Assembly (NCBI RefSeq): GCF_003253745.1
Contig: NZ_MZXV01000075.1
Location: 21,297-85,296 of the forward strand
From: Mesorhizobium kowhaii
GTDB lineage: Bacteria > Pseudomonadota > Alphaproteobacteria > Rhizobiales > Rhizobiaceae
Length of the DNA: 64,000 nucleotides
Direction of reading: 5' to 3'
The number at the start of each line of letters is the position of its first letter. Positions within the stretch are counted from its first letter, which is position 1. Position numbers and translations under genes: made by a program. Positions 15,297 to 24,123 of the stretch are shown here, one piece after another. Below the pieces are notes generated by a model. That model made no database searches. It was not told the DNA's origin and worked only from the letters and a program-made list of their open reading frames with translations.

Positions 15297-15554
15297 CTAG
15301 CGCGGGAATCGATATCGGATCGTTAGCCAAGCTCCGGCGCCAGATTCGGGTTGAAAGACGATTTCATCGCCTGGGTGCATCAACTCTCGCAAGACGCTAC
15401 ATGCCATGGGCATTCGATGGGCGCCGCCGTTCGGGTACGATCCGACGACACGATGAAGCTCGCCTGCATTGATTTCTACGTGTGCGCGGCCCTGTTGGCT
15501 TGCTCGCGATATCTGAGCGATTGCCTCTCGCCGAAAGTCATCCCCAGTTGGCAT
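15297..15554 (-). CDS. Small protein of a family linked to HNH/McrA-type nucleases
   Basis: An 85-residue protein starting at ATG 15554 with TGGAG 9 bases upstream. The sequence EINAGELHRVVGSYP, HRMPMACSVLRELMHPGDEIVF, ending GAGAWLTIRYRFPR is a compact conserved domain that I recall both as a stand-alone protein and as the C-terminal part of HNH/McrA-like restriction proteins. It is convergent with the TIGR04255 unit, the two stops being 5 bases apart. No nuclease residues are seen in this domain itself. If the association with restriction is right, it strengthens a defence-island reading. Confidence 0.6.
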   Translation of the reverse strand: MPTGDDFRREAIAQISRASQQGRAHVEINAGELHRVVGSYPNGGAHRMPMACSVLRELMHPGDEIVFQPESGAGAWLTIRYRFPR

Positions 15555-15955
15555 TTGAATTCACTCCACGGCTGGCGGCGGCGCAACAATGAGCGCGGCG
15601 CGGATAATCAGGCAGGCGTCTCCGGGAAGCGGTTGCCATTCCTGTTCTTCATCAAGAAACGCGGCACCGAGCCCGAACAAGCCCCAGAATGACCCAACTC
15701 CCGTGGCCGAGCTTCGCTTGGGCGCTTGCCAACGCCTCGGCGCCGCGCCCCAAGCCAATCCAGCTAGCAGCTACAGTCCGCCCCTTCCCCACCAAATTCT
15801 TCCGGGCGAAATTCAGGGCACTGCTGTAGCTCGTGTAGCTCTGGAACTGGCAGACGTCGGAGCCGTTCCGCACTTTCATCTACTCGAGATCCCAGAACGA
15901 AACCTCGAGGCGGTCGTCGTTGATGGGTCCAAGCTCTGCGCCGGTCGAGCCGCGA
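15555..15955. other. Gene-poor stretch
   Basis: No gene can be supported here. Minus-strand frames of 65 and 75 codons overlap each other in different frames, at 15561-15758 and 15652-15879, and neither resembles a known family. They may be the debris of a longer gene once upstream of the 15554 start. Confidence 0.4.
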
Positions 15956-16309
15956 TCAGCGCTTCATCGCGTGCAGGATGGCCTGCATGTGCTCTTCCAG
16001 GTCGAGTTCACCCCGAGCCTCAGCGGTCAACAGGTACTCGGCCTTGGCCCGGCGATCGCCTCGGCTGATCGCCGGATAGGAGCAGATGGCCAGCAATGCT
16101 TCCTGTTCAATCCGGTCTGCCCGCTTGCGTTCGTGGCTGCTGCTGCCGGCTTGATGAACAACCCTGTGAAGCCCGACATAGCTGGCTTCATGGGCTCCGA
16201 TCAGCGCCCGCAATTCGGGTGAGGCCCCTTCCCCTTCAGCAAACGTCGGTTCAACGACCGAGGCCACGGCGGCGAACGCAAGAAGTGTACGGCGGGTGAC
16301 TTCGGGCAT
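15956..16309 (-). CDS. Secreted protein of unknown function, Tat-like signal
   Basis: A 117-residue protein. The N-terminus MPEVTRRTLLAFAAVASVVEPTFA looks like a signal peptide with a twin-arginine-like RRTLL start. The mature part is helical and charged (ELRALIGAHEASYVGLHRVVHQ, DRRAKAEYLLTAEARGELDLEEHMQAIL). A GAGG ribosome site precedes the ATG. The pattern of a long amphipathic helix pair resembles small periplasmic proteins seen in rhizobia, but I cannot name a family. Confidence 0.6.
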   Translation of the reverse strand: MPEVTRRTLLAFAAVASVVEPTFAEGEGASPELRALIGAHEASYVGLHRVVHQAGSSSHERKRADRIEQEALLAICSYPAISRGDRRAKAEYLLTAEARGELDLEEHMQAILHAMKR

Positions 16310-16745
16310 GCCTCATATCCCTGCTGTCTGACTATGCAGGCACACCATAGCACCGGCGCAACGGTTCGGAGAGATGCGCTGGGACGCGACCACGCTGTCT
16401 GCTGACAAAATGTATTCGATCCCGCAGCCCGCCCTCCCGGGGCTGGCCGGTTGAGGGCCCTGAAAACCGAAAGCGCGCAGCGCGTTGGGACCCTGCCCCT
16501 CAGGGGGCGGAGCGATCAGTGGGACGAAAACATCGCCCGCCGGGGGCCTTCGCGCTGGCAACCGCGGCAAGTGTGTCCTTAAGTCGCAACAACTGGCTTC
16601 CGAAAGCAGGGTCCCGGGCTTCATTGACGCTGCGACCAACACCATATGGTGATCCATAGCCCTCCAAAACGAGAGAAGCTCGCCTTGACGCTGTCGCACT
16701 GCGGCCGTCAGCCGGCAATGGCCATGAACCAGGAACCTGAAAACC
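16310..16745. other. Gene-free stretch
   Basis: These 436 bases hold no gene I can support. An open minus-strand frame at 16313-16789 has no family similarity and overlaps the start of the GcrA-like gene. Nothing repetitive stands out beyond a GCCCCTCAGGGGGC palindrome near 16494-16507. Confidence 0.45.
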
Positions 16746-16979
16746 ATGCCTGAAAATATCAGACCAACTTCGAGAGACGTCCCCCTCATTCAGCTAGGCG
16801 TCTATCAGTGCCGCTTCCCGGTGAGCGAAGACCCGTCAGTACCCGGCGGTTACCGTTTTTGTGCCGGGCCAACTTCGCCGGATCGCGTCTATTGCGATCA
16901 CCACCACGGCATCGTGACCGCCGTCGACCCTCGTCGAACCCGTTCAGGTCTCCAGCCCGCTCAACGACGCGCCGCATAG
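16746..16979 (+). CDS. GcrA-like C-terminal zinc-binding mini-protein
   Basis: A 77-residue protein whose core LIQLGVYQCRFPVSEDPSVPGGYRFCAGPTSPDRVYCDHH resembles the C-terminal module of GcrA-family regulators: a first Cys before the Trp/Phe-Pro, a second Cys in FCA/FCG, then YC-x-HH. The DNA-binding N-terminal part of GcrA (about 45 residues) is missing, so it is either a free-standing C-terminal domain or a truncated gene. GcrA is the alphaproteobacterial cell-cycle regulator that binds sigma-70 through this region. Whether this product still does so is unknown. Confidence 0.55.
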   Translation: MPENIRPTSRDVPLIQLGVYQCRFPVSEDPSVPGGYRFCAGPTSPDRVYCDHHHGIVTAVDPRRTRSGLQPAQRRAA

Positions 16980-17057
16980 GTTACGTTTTGGTGGGTTAAG
17001 TCCTCCGCACGCTGGCGGGGGTCTATTACGTCGGCCCCTCAACCAGCATTCGCCCTG

Positions 17058-17098
17058 AAGGCCGAGCCAGGTACAGGACGCATGTCGGCTCTGCCTTT
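17058..17098 (+). terminator. Possible terminator
   Basis: AAGGC and GAGCC pair with GGCTC and GCCTT around one internal mismatch, followed by TTTATAA. It lies after the GcrA-like gene. Confidence 0.45.
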
Positions 17099-17135
17099 AT
17101 AACTTGTGATGTCCCGGTTCGATAGGTGCAAGCGA

Positions 17136-17711
17136 TTAACTCACCGGCGGCGCTTGGCTGTCGAGTATGCGGGCAATCTGCTCACAGGTCTCATCGACAC
17201 TGTAGCCGTCGGTGTAGAACGTTGCCGTCGCCAGTGACGCGTTTGACGGGTGCTCCAGGAACGGCCGGTTTAATGCGACAAAATCCGCCCTTTCGTCTTC
17301 CGGTACCTCAGCCCTAGCGCATAAGATGTCCAGCGAGCGCTCGATATCTGGCGAGGGCAGCAGATAAACGACATGTGAAGCGCGCTTGACCGCGGTCTGG
17401 ACGCGCGCCAGAAGCACGTCGTCCTCATAGACCGAGTGACCTGCGCCGAAGTCGATGATCGTATCCGGATAGTCGAGAAGCACCTGCTCCACAGCATACG
17501 CCTCGAACGGTTTCCAGTAGTCGAAACGTGCACGCCAGCCCATTGCCTTGACACGCCGCCACTCTTCCCGCCGGTCATAGCCGATCTGGTAATAGTATCC
17601 CCAACGTACGAGATCGAGCGGGATGTTGCGCAGTGACAAACGGTCGGAGAGGCGCTCCGCAATCGTGGACTTGCCGGAGCAGATCGGCCCTATCAGCACC
17701 AAACGTGTCAT
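17136..17711 (-). CDS. P-loop kinase-like ATPase (shikimate/adenylate-kinase fold)
   Basis: A 191-residue protein opening with a canonical Walker A, LVLIGPICSGKSTIAERLSDRL. The following IPLDLVRWGYYYQIGYDRREEWRRV is a substrate-binding-like lid, and DTIIDFGAGHSVYEDD resembles the Walker B region of small kinases. The rest, VYLLPSPDIERSLDILCAR, fits nucleoside/shikimate-kinase-like AAA proteins. The phosphorylated substrate cannot be told from sequence. ATG 17711 is used (GAG 6 bases upstream); ATG 17735 adds eight codons. It stands alone in an accessory setting. Confidence 0.7.
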   Translation of the reverse strand: MTRLVLIGPICSGKSTIAERLSDRLSLRNIPLDLVRWGYYYQIGYDRREEWRRVKAMGWRARFDYWKPFEAYAVEQVLLDYPDTIIDFGAGHSVYEDDVLLARVQTAVKRASHVVYLLPSPDIERSLDILCARAEVPEDERADFVALNRPFLEHPSNASLATATFYTDGYSVDETCEQIARILDSQAPPVS

Positions 17712-17750
17712 TCTAAACTCAAATCTCTTTTGCAATTCGGCGACCCAATT

Positions 17751-18119
17751 TCAGTCAACGAAGCGCGACCTGTCAGACTTGAGGACGGCCTCAGCGAAGT
17801 CGGGCATTTCCAGACCTTGGCGCACCTGGGCATCAAGAGCCTGCTCGGCCGCCCTGACGGCGGCGAGCCGCGCCAGCACTGTCTCAGCCGCCAGGCGTGG
17901 CACCACAGCGACGCCATCGCGGTCGCCGACCAATATGTCTCCCGGCGAGATGGTCACGCCTCCCAACACCACCGGAAATCCGACAGTGCCTGGACCATTG
18001 CGCGCCGGCGAGTTCGCGATGATCCCGGCACAGTAAACCGGCAGCCCGACAGCCTCGAGTCCGACAACATCGCGGACGAGGCCGTCCGTGATGAAGACGC
18101 GAAAATGGCCGGAAATCAA
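17751..18119 (-). pseudogene. N-terminally truncated RraA-family gene
   Basis: The frame encodes only the C-terminal half of an RraA-like protein: ITDGLVRDVVGLEAVGLPVYCAG with the metal-site Arg-Asp pair, then NGPGTVGFPVVLGGVTISPGDILVGDRDGVAVVP. RraA-family proteins are about 220 residues, and the first 100 or so are missing here. There is no ATG; the frame opens with a TTG and sequence unlike the family. Full-length relatives are class II HMG/CHA aldolases or RNase E inhibitors. The deletion joint lies near 18110-18120, just upstream of the peroxiredoxin-like gene. Confidence 0.75.
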
Positions 18120-18279
18120 GCTCGGAAAGTGCCGACACCAAGGTAGCGCCCCAACGTCCGCCCATCTCTGTGCTATATTGCAATTTCAACACGCACAGGA
18201 AGTGTGTGCCGAACACGGGCTGGAGCCGGAAGTACCGCCGCGCTTTCGTTACTGGATTGACCCGCGAGGAGGATCAAGC

Positions 18280-18954
18280 ATGTCTGACCGCGCCGACGTA
18301 GGCCCTCTGCAACTGGGTGAACGAGCGCCCAATTTCGTACTCGACGCAATTACTCGCGAGGGCAAGGTAGCTATCGACGATTTCCGCGGCGAGAAGCCAG
18401 TGCTGGTTGGGCTGTATCGAGGTCTGCATTGTCCGTTTTGCAGGCGTCATATCGCGACGGTTTCGCTGCTCACACCAGCCCTTAACGCAAAGGGCATCGA
18501 AAGCCTCACGGTGGTGAACACGCCCATCGAGCGAGCGCGCCTTTATCTCCGCTACCATCCGATGGTTGGTTTGCTTGCTGCATCCGATCCGGAGCGCGTT
18601 TCACACCGCGCCTTTGGATTGCCCAATATGCAAATAACTGAGGGCGAGAGCGCATTGCCGCATAAGGTCTCAATGAGCGATGTGAAGGCGATGCGGCTCA
18701 ACGTGCCAGGCGAAATGCCTGAGCCGATGGATCCGTTTGCCACGCTCGAATATCTGAACAAAAAAGACAATTACGATATCACTGAAGCGGACCAGCAAAT
18801 GATGGCGACCGGCGTGGGCCAGCTCATGGGCCAGTTCCTGCTCGACCGCAACGGCGTCGTTCGCTGGACGTTCTCCGAGGTTTTCGATGGCGGCTTGGGC
18901 GCCCACCCGAACTCTGAGGCGATGATGTCGGTCGCGTCGCATATTGGTCAGTAG
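18280..18954 (+). CDS. Peroxiredoxin-like (AhpC/TSA) protein
   Basis: A 224-residue thioredoxin-fold protein. It starts with the peroxiredoxin pattern LGERAPNFVLDAITREGKVAIDDFRGEKPVLVGLYRGLHCPFCRRHIATV, with a CPFC active site at about residues 49-52 in place of the usual single peroxidatic Cys. The C-terminal part QFLLDRNGVVRWTFSEV is the conserved strand that closes the fold. It likely reduces peroxides or thiols in the cytoplasm. GAGGAGGATC precedes ATG 18280; the in-frame extension upstream overlaps the broken RraA gene on the other strand. Confidence 0.82.
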   Translation: MSDRADVGPLQLGERAPNFVLDAITREGKVAIDDFRGEKPVLVGLYRGLHCPFCRRHIATVSLLTPALNAKGIESLTVVNTPIERARLYLRYHPMVGLLAASDPERVSHRAFGLPNMQITEGESALPHKVSMSDVKAMRLNVPGEMPEPMDPFATLEYLNKKDNYDITEADQQMMATGVGQLMGQFLLDRNGVVRWTFSEVFDGGLGAHPNSEAMMSVASHIGQ

Positions 18955-19135
18955 CGGCGCAGTGCGCTGAGCGGGTGCACGGATAGCAGGTGTTATGCAA
19001 CCCGTTAGTTCGAGCCGGGGTCGACGCGCTTCGGCGCGAAGCGTTTCACCCACTCGTCGATGGTGATTTGGCTATCATCGGCCCAGCCGCATGGAATTTT
19101 CTGTTTTGCAGCTATGTTGCCAGTGGGGACGGGCT

Positions 19136-19567
19136 TCATCGAGCACTCGTCTCACCGGCCATTTGCCTGACAGGTCGCTGACCGCTTCGTACGTTAGCCA
19201 CTGATGCGTAATCGCAGTAATGGAAGGTGGCGAGATAGTCGGGGAGTGCGGGCATGAACTCCTGTTGATGGGTCCAAGCTCTGCATTCGGCCATGGAAGT
19301 CATGGGTTTCACGTGGGGGAGCCTGATTAGCTTCCCCTGGTTGGTCAGATGGATTGTGACAGCGATGGCGGTGAACATGGCGCGGTCATCCATCGACTTA
19401 AGGCTGGCGACATAATAACCGCCGGGGTTGGGACGCACGTCATCCCTTGAGGCGGCCTCGTTGACATGGTCAGAGCCGCAGAGTTTCGCGATGCGGGAAT
19501 CCGCTTCCGCAGCCGTTTGCGCTGCCAAAAGAAGAGCGAGAGCGATGATGAGCTTGGTGCGTTTCAT
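19136..19567 (-). CDS. Secreted protein of unknown function
   Basis: A 143-residue protein with a clear signal peptide (MKRTKLIIALALLLAAQTAAEA). The mature part contains four cysteines (AKLCGSDH, MAECRAW, HYCDY) and alternating charged and hydrophobic segments. No known domain is recognised. It has its own upstream region, facing away from the CadC-like gene that starts 97 bp away on the other strand, so the two may share a divergent promoter region. Confidence 0.65.
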   Translation of the reverse strand: MKRTKLIIALALLLAAQTAAEADSRIAKLCGSDHVNEAASRDDVRPNPGGYYVASLKSMDDRAMFTAIAVTIHLTNQGKLIRLPHVKPMTSMAECRAWTHQQEFMPALPDYLATFHYCDYASVANVRSGQRPVRQMAGETSAR

Positions 19568-19663
19568 GTTATCCTTCTTTCCAATCCGGTGCTGCTAGGA
19601 TCGCTTGGAAGCGAAGGCCGAAGGCCGAATTGGCTAGGCTAGGAAGCGCGCCAGGAGGGTGAA

Positions 19664-21331
19664 ATGTCCCGAACGGCTCCTGAAATTGAGGCGAAATCTG
19701 CTGAAACGATCACGTTTCGCGGTTTTGTCTTCCTGACGAAAAGCAAAGAACTCCGAACCGTCGAAGGCAAAGCGGTCACTCTTCGCAGCCAGTCCGCCGA
19801 GGTGCTCTCCGTGCTCGCTTCGCGACCGGGCGAAATCGTGTCCAAGGATGCGCTGATGCAGGCGGTTTGGCCCGATACCTTCGTGACCGAAGACAGCCTC
19901 ACTCAATGCATTGCCGATATTCGCCGTGCGTTGGGCGACGACGCGCACGTGATCGTGGAAACCCTCCCAAAGAGAGGCTATCGGCTGAATACCGATCCAT
20001 CCGACGCGGCGGACCCAAACGCCGGCACGGCACGTGCCAAGACACGATTCTCGCAGCGCGGCTTCATTCTGGTCGCAGTCGTTCTCGTTGCGGCAGCGAT
20101 CGGCGCATACTACGGCGCGGAAATATGGCGAGCCGCTCCCGTTCGTTCGAGCGACATGCCCAGGATTGCTATCCTTCCCTTCGACGACATGAGTGCCGGT
20201 GCGGACAAAGGATATCTCAGCGATGCCGTTGCCGAGGGGATCGTCACCGAGCTGGCGCGGAGCAAGACTTATGCCGTCATCGCCCGGAACTCGAGCTTCA
20301 GGTACCGCGGTAAGCCGGTTGACATCAGGCAGATTGGCGAAGAACTCGGCGTCGACTACCTGCTCGAAGGCAGCCAGCAGAAGGCCGGAGACCGGCTGAA
20401 AGTGACCGCCCAGTTGCTGAATGCGCATGACGGATCGCATGTCTGGGCCAATACCTACAACCGGGAGATCGGCGATCTTTTCGTCGTCCAGGAGGAGATC
20501 ATCCGCACGCTTGCGGCTCGGGTCGGGCAAAGGATCGAGCGACCCTTGCCACAGAGCGACGCCGCCCGGGTTAGCGCGCTCAGTTATCTCCTGATGGGGT
20601 CTGCCGCGAACAAAAAGGATTTTTCTGCCGCGGGGAACGAACTGCTGCGGCAGTTCAGCCTCAAGGCGATTGAAGCGGATCCGAACTCCCAATTCGGCTA
20701 TATCGGGCTGGCCTGGTCCTATCGCTTTGACTCGGTATTCTGGCACAAGCAGGAAAACAACCCCGACGAGGCGTTGAAGAGGGCCGCAGAGTACGCCGAC
20801 AAGGCCATCCTGCTCGCTCCGGACGATGCCAACGCGCATCAAATCCGCGCCCAAATCCATAGTGAAGCCGGCGAGATCGAGCAGGCCATTGCGCAGTTCG
20901 ATCAGGCGATCGCCCTGAACCCCAGCGCCTCGAATATCCTCGAGGGCAGTGCGGCCCCTCTGCTCTTTGCCGGCCGCACCGACGAAGCGATCGATCGGAT
21001 CGAGCAGGCCAAAGGCATCGATCCCTTCTACCCCGACTGGTACAACTGGGACATGGGCTGGGCGCTCTATGAAAAGAACGATTGCGGGGCTGCGCTAACG
21101 GCGATGCGGAAAATGTCCCCAATCCCGATCGGCGCACACCGAATGCTTGCGGGGATCTACGCTTGTCTGGGAAACCAGCGGGAGGCAAAGGAAGCGCTTG
21201 CGGTTTTCCTCAAAGACTCGCCCGGCGACTCCATCAGCAAACAACGCAAGCAGTGGGAGAAGAATTGGACCGCCCCCGGACCCCTCGAGCGCTGGATCGG
21301 ACACATGCGGATCGCGGGGTTGCCGGAGTGA
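19664..21331 (+). CDS. CadC-like membrane regulator with TolB-like and TPR domains
   Basis: A 555-residue protein with an N-terminal winged-helix DNA-binding domain (about 18-108; KAVTLRSQSAEVLSVLASRPGEIVSKDALMQAVW and ADIRRALGDD...ETLPKRGYRL are the OmpR/CadC signature), one membrane helix (about 125-147), then a TolB-like periplasmic domain (RIAILPFDDMSAGADKGYLSDAVAEGI) and TPR-like repeats to the C-terminus. This is the ToxR/CadC one-component design in which the outer domain senses a signal and the head binds DNA in place. CAGGAGGGTGAAATG fixes the start. It faces a cyclase gene with the same TolB-TPR part. Confidence 0.88.
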   Translation: MSRTAPEIEAKSAETITFRGFVFLTKSKELRTVEGKAVTLRSQSAEVLSVLASRPGEIVSKDALMQAVWPDTFVTEDSLTQCIADIRRALGDDAHVIVETLPKRGYRLNTDPSDAADPNAGTARAKTRFSQRGFILVAVVLVAAAIGAYYGAEIWRAAPVRSSDMPRIAILPFDDMSAGADKGYLSDAVAEGIVTELARSKTYAVIARNSSFRYRGKPVDIRQIGEELGVDYLLEGSQQKAGDRLKVTAQLLNAHDGSHVWANTYNREIGDLFVVQEEIIRTLAARVGQRIERPLPQSDAARVSALSYLLMGSAANKKDFSAAGNELLRQFSLKAIEADPNSQFGYIGLAWSYRFDSVFWHKQENNPDEALKRAAEYADKAILLAPDDANAHQIRAQIHSEAGEIEQAIAQFDQAIALNPSASNILEGSAAPLLFAGRTDEAIDRIEQAKGIDPFYPDWYNWDMGWALYEKNDCGAALTAMRKMSPIPIGAHRMLAGIYACLGNQREAKEALAVFLKDSPGDSISKQRKQWEKNWTAPGPLERWIGHMRIAGLPE

Positions 21332-21654
21332 CGGCTGACCGTATGCGGCCCGGCAGAGACCAACTGGCCGCATAAAAACCATTGAAGCCTTTGTGTTGTG
21401 GGCGGTGGTTGCCCTCAAAGCAAGATCATCCTTCACAGTAATATTGGGTGCGGGAAAGTCGGCAATGGGACCGACTTGCGCCATAGTGCGCTCGCCCTGC
21501 CCGTGGGCACAACAGGCCGCAGACAACCAGAAGGTCGCGCCGGACTTAACCTTGGGGGCTGGGGAACTTCGGGCGTGGGCCGGCGCGACCGGAGCCCAAA
21601 GGCTCACTTGTGCATTGGCCACAGCTAATATTCTCCGGCAGGTCCCGGGTGGTC
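21332..21654. other. Convergent intergenic region, no gene seen
   Basis: The 323 bases lie between the stop codons of the CadC-like and cyclase genes. No gene or strong terminator hairpin is apparent; only short open frames occur. Confidence 0.45.
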
Positions 21655-23820
21655 TTATTTGACGGTCGAAAACTCAAAACGATCGAAACGGAAGACTGCC
21701 GTATACTCGTTGCGTCGCTCCGGCGTCCCGGCAGGATTGCGGAAGATCGCGCCGCAGGTTGTCTGAACTTTCGGAAAGGCGTCGCACAGGAAGTTCTGCT
21801 GCACCCAGCTGGTTCCTTTATCTATCCATGCGCCTCCCCCGCGCAGGTCACGACCGAGGATGAGCGACCTGATCTCCGAACCGGTAAGCCGGTCCTTTGC
21901 ATCCAGATCGACCCCTTCCGGCAACTCCGGCAAACCGGCCTTGTCCAGGCCGTCCAGCAGACGCCCGATGTCAGCCGGGTTCTTGAACACAAAATACCTC
22001 TGCGTGACCAGCTGATTTGCCCCTCCATCCTTTCGTTCCAACATGACGTTCCTTAGCCTGTCACTATAGGCCGCGACCTGGTCACTGCGCCCGAGATGTG
22101 CGTAGGCCGAAACCAACACCTGCAGGCCGTAGAATTTCGGCCATGGATCGGGCGATTGGAGATCGATCCTTTCAAGGTAGTCGACAGCTTCCTCGAAACG
22201 ACCCTGGCCAAATTCAGCCAGCCCAGCCTGGTAGTACCGATGGTCATTGCCGCCTGGGTCGACACGGTTGGCCGCGACGAGATAGTCGCGCGCCTCGTTC
22301 GGCCTGCCATTGAAATTCAGGGCTTCTGCCAGCCCGACATAGTTCAGGGGATCGCTCGGGTCGAGCGCCACTGCCTTGAACATAACCGCGACTGCCTCGT
22401 CGGACCGGTGCTCGCGAACCAGCAAACTGGCGACGAGCTGATAGTAGGACGGCGAAGGATGCTTGGCCGCCTCCCCCAGGTACTTGTAGACGTTGTAAAA
22501 CGCCACAGATTCCGAAAAGGCTAAAGCTTTGACCCGCGGCCCGTCCATGTCCCAATAGGCCCATGCGAGCGAGGCTGCCGCCGCGCCGAAATTCGGATCG
22601 AGTTCCAGCGCTTGCTGGAAAAACCTCACTGCCTGCGCAAACTCGTCTGGAGTATTGCGACGATTGTAGATTTCCATGCCCTGGAGGTAAGCTTCGTAGG
22701 CTGCAGGATTGCGCGTGCCGCCCGCGACATCTGCCTTGCCTTGGCCGCTGACGAGACGGAGCTTGAGCGCGCCTGCGATGCTGACGACGACCTTGTCCTG
22801 CAGCGCAAACACATCCGTCCACTGGCCGTCGAAACGTTCTGCCCAGAGATGACCGGTGGTCGAGCCGTCGATCAATTGCGCGTTGATACGCATGTCGTCG
22901 CCGACCCGACGTATCGAGCCCTCCAGTATGTACCGGACACCAAGCGCTGCGGCGACCTCAGCGGGTTTAGTCTCCTTGTCCTTGTAGGTGGAAGCCGCGT
23001 TTCGCGATACGACGAACAGGCCGGGCACGCGTGCAAGTTCTGTGGTCAGGTCCTCGGTGAAACCGTCAGCCAGATAACCTTGCGCCTTGTCGTCGCTGAG
23101 ATTGTCAAATGGAAGCACGACGAGGGATGGCCGGGTGTCGGCTTTCGCATTGGCCGTCAGAGCGGTGGGCGGAAGCGGTGGCTCCCACGGTCGCCACCAC
23201 GCTGCTGCAAGGCCGACTGCGACAACAAGGACCCCAATAGCGACGGCCAGATTGCGCCTGAAGCGTGGGTGTCGATTGACAGCCATGGGCTTTCCCGCCA
23301 CCGTGGGATCGAGCAGCACCCGGTACGCCTGCACCGGTTCGGCGATGTTCTTCAGCTTCTGTTGGCCCATCGGCTCAAAGCCGAAAGCCAACTTCTTCTC
23401 AACCTCTTTTGCGACCTTTGCCGAGACACAGATGCCGCCAGGTTCCGCTAGTTGTTGGAGCCTGGCAGCGACGTTGACGCCCTCGCCATATCGGTCCTCG
23501 CCCTCGACAATCACCTCGCCGAGATTGATCCCGATCCTGACGCGAATCCGATGATCCTCGGAAACGGCGGCGTTGCGTTCCGCCAGGGCGTGCTGCAACG
23601 ACACGGCACATTCGACCGCGTCCACGACGCTGCCGAATTCGGCCAGCAGTCCATCGCCCATCAGCTTGAAGATGTGGCCGTGGTGGCGGGCAATCTCAGG
23701 CTCGAACAGTTCCTTGCGTCGAGCACGAAGGCGCTCGAACGTGCCGGCCTCGTCGCGTTCCATCTGGGCGGAATAGCCCACAACATCGGCAGCGAGAATG
23801 GCAGAAAGCTTACGGTCCAT
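21655..23820 (-). CDS. Adenylate/guanylate cyclase with TolB-like and TPR domains
   Basis: About 721 residues. The N-terminal class III cyclase domain (RKLSAILAADVVGYSAQMERDEAGTF, then HIFKLMGDGLLAEFGSVVDAV and GINLGEVIVEGEDRYGEGVNVAARLQQLAEPGGI) holds the two metal Asp and the transition-state Asn-Arg region. A membrane helix follows (about 200-220), then a TolB-like domain (SLVVLPFDNLSDDKAQGYLADGF) and TPR repeats (about 380-620). It converts ATP or GTP to the cyclic nucleotide in response to an outer signal. ATG 23820 is chosen because relatives start at MDRKLSAIL; an upstream start at 23859 is possible. Confidence 0.9.
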   Translation of the reverse strand: MDRKLSAILAADVVGYSAQMERDEAGTFERLRARRKELFEPEIARHHGHIFKLMGDGLLAEFGSVVDAVECAVSLQHALAERNAAVSEDHRIRVRIGINLGEVIVEGEDRYGEGVNVAARLQQLAEPGGICVSAKVAKEVEKKLAFGFEPMGQQKLKNIAEPVQAYRVLLDPTVAGKPMAVNRHPRFRRNLAVAIGVLVVAVGLAAAWWRPWEPPLPPTALTANAKADTRPSLVVLPFDNLSDDKAQGYLADGFTEDLTTELARVPGLFVVSRNAASTYKDKETKPAEVAAALGVRYILEGSIRRVGDDMRINAQLIDGSTTGHLWAERFDGQWTDVFALQDKVVVSIAGALKLRLVSGQGKADVAGGTRNPAAYEAYLQGMEIYNRRNTPDEFAQAVRFFQQALELDPNFGAAAASLAWAYWDMDGPRVKALAFSESVAFYNVYKYLGEAAKHPSPSYYQLVASLLVREHRSDEAVAVMFKAVALDPSDPLNYVGLAEALNFNGRPNEARDYLVAANRVDPGGNDHRYYQAGLAEFGQGRFEEAVDYLERIDLQSPDPWPKFYGLQVLVSAYAHLGRSDQVAAYSDRLRNVMLERKDGGANQLVTQRYFVFKNPADIGRLLDGLDKAGLPELPEGVDLDAKDRLTGSEIRSLILGRDLRGGGAWIDKGTSWVQQNFLCDAFPKVQTTCGAIFRNPAGTPERRNEYTAVFRFDRFEFSTVK

Positions 23821-24123
23821 CGATCTGGCCTGTCCCACGTGGAGTATAGACCTGGTCACACTGAAATGAAACGACCGACCTCTCCAGCGTCCGTCGCCGG
23901 TGTCTCGGGATCATCCAGCAAAAAGCCTGGATGAAACGCGCAGTTCGGGATGGAAAGCACCGGGCAGCCCGCAAACCGGTGGACTAAGATCCGTCGATAT
24001 TCAGCCGGCCTGCAAACGGTAGCTGCCTGCGCTTCCGACAGACCTAAAATCGTCATGCATTCCAGCTGCGGAACAAACCGGCATGGCAGCGAGTTTCTGT
24101 CCGACGAAAGTTGAGGGAAAGCC

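Noticed and set aside
16313..16789. 158-codon minus-strand frame
   Set aside because: No ribosome site or recognisable pattern; it overlaps the start of the GcrA-like gene.
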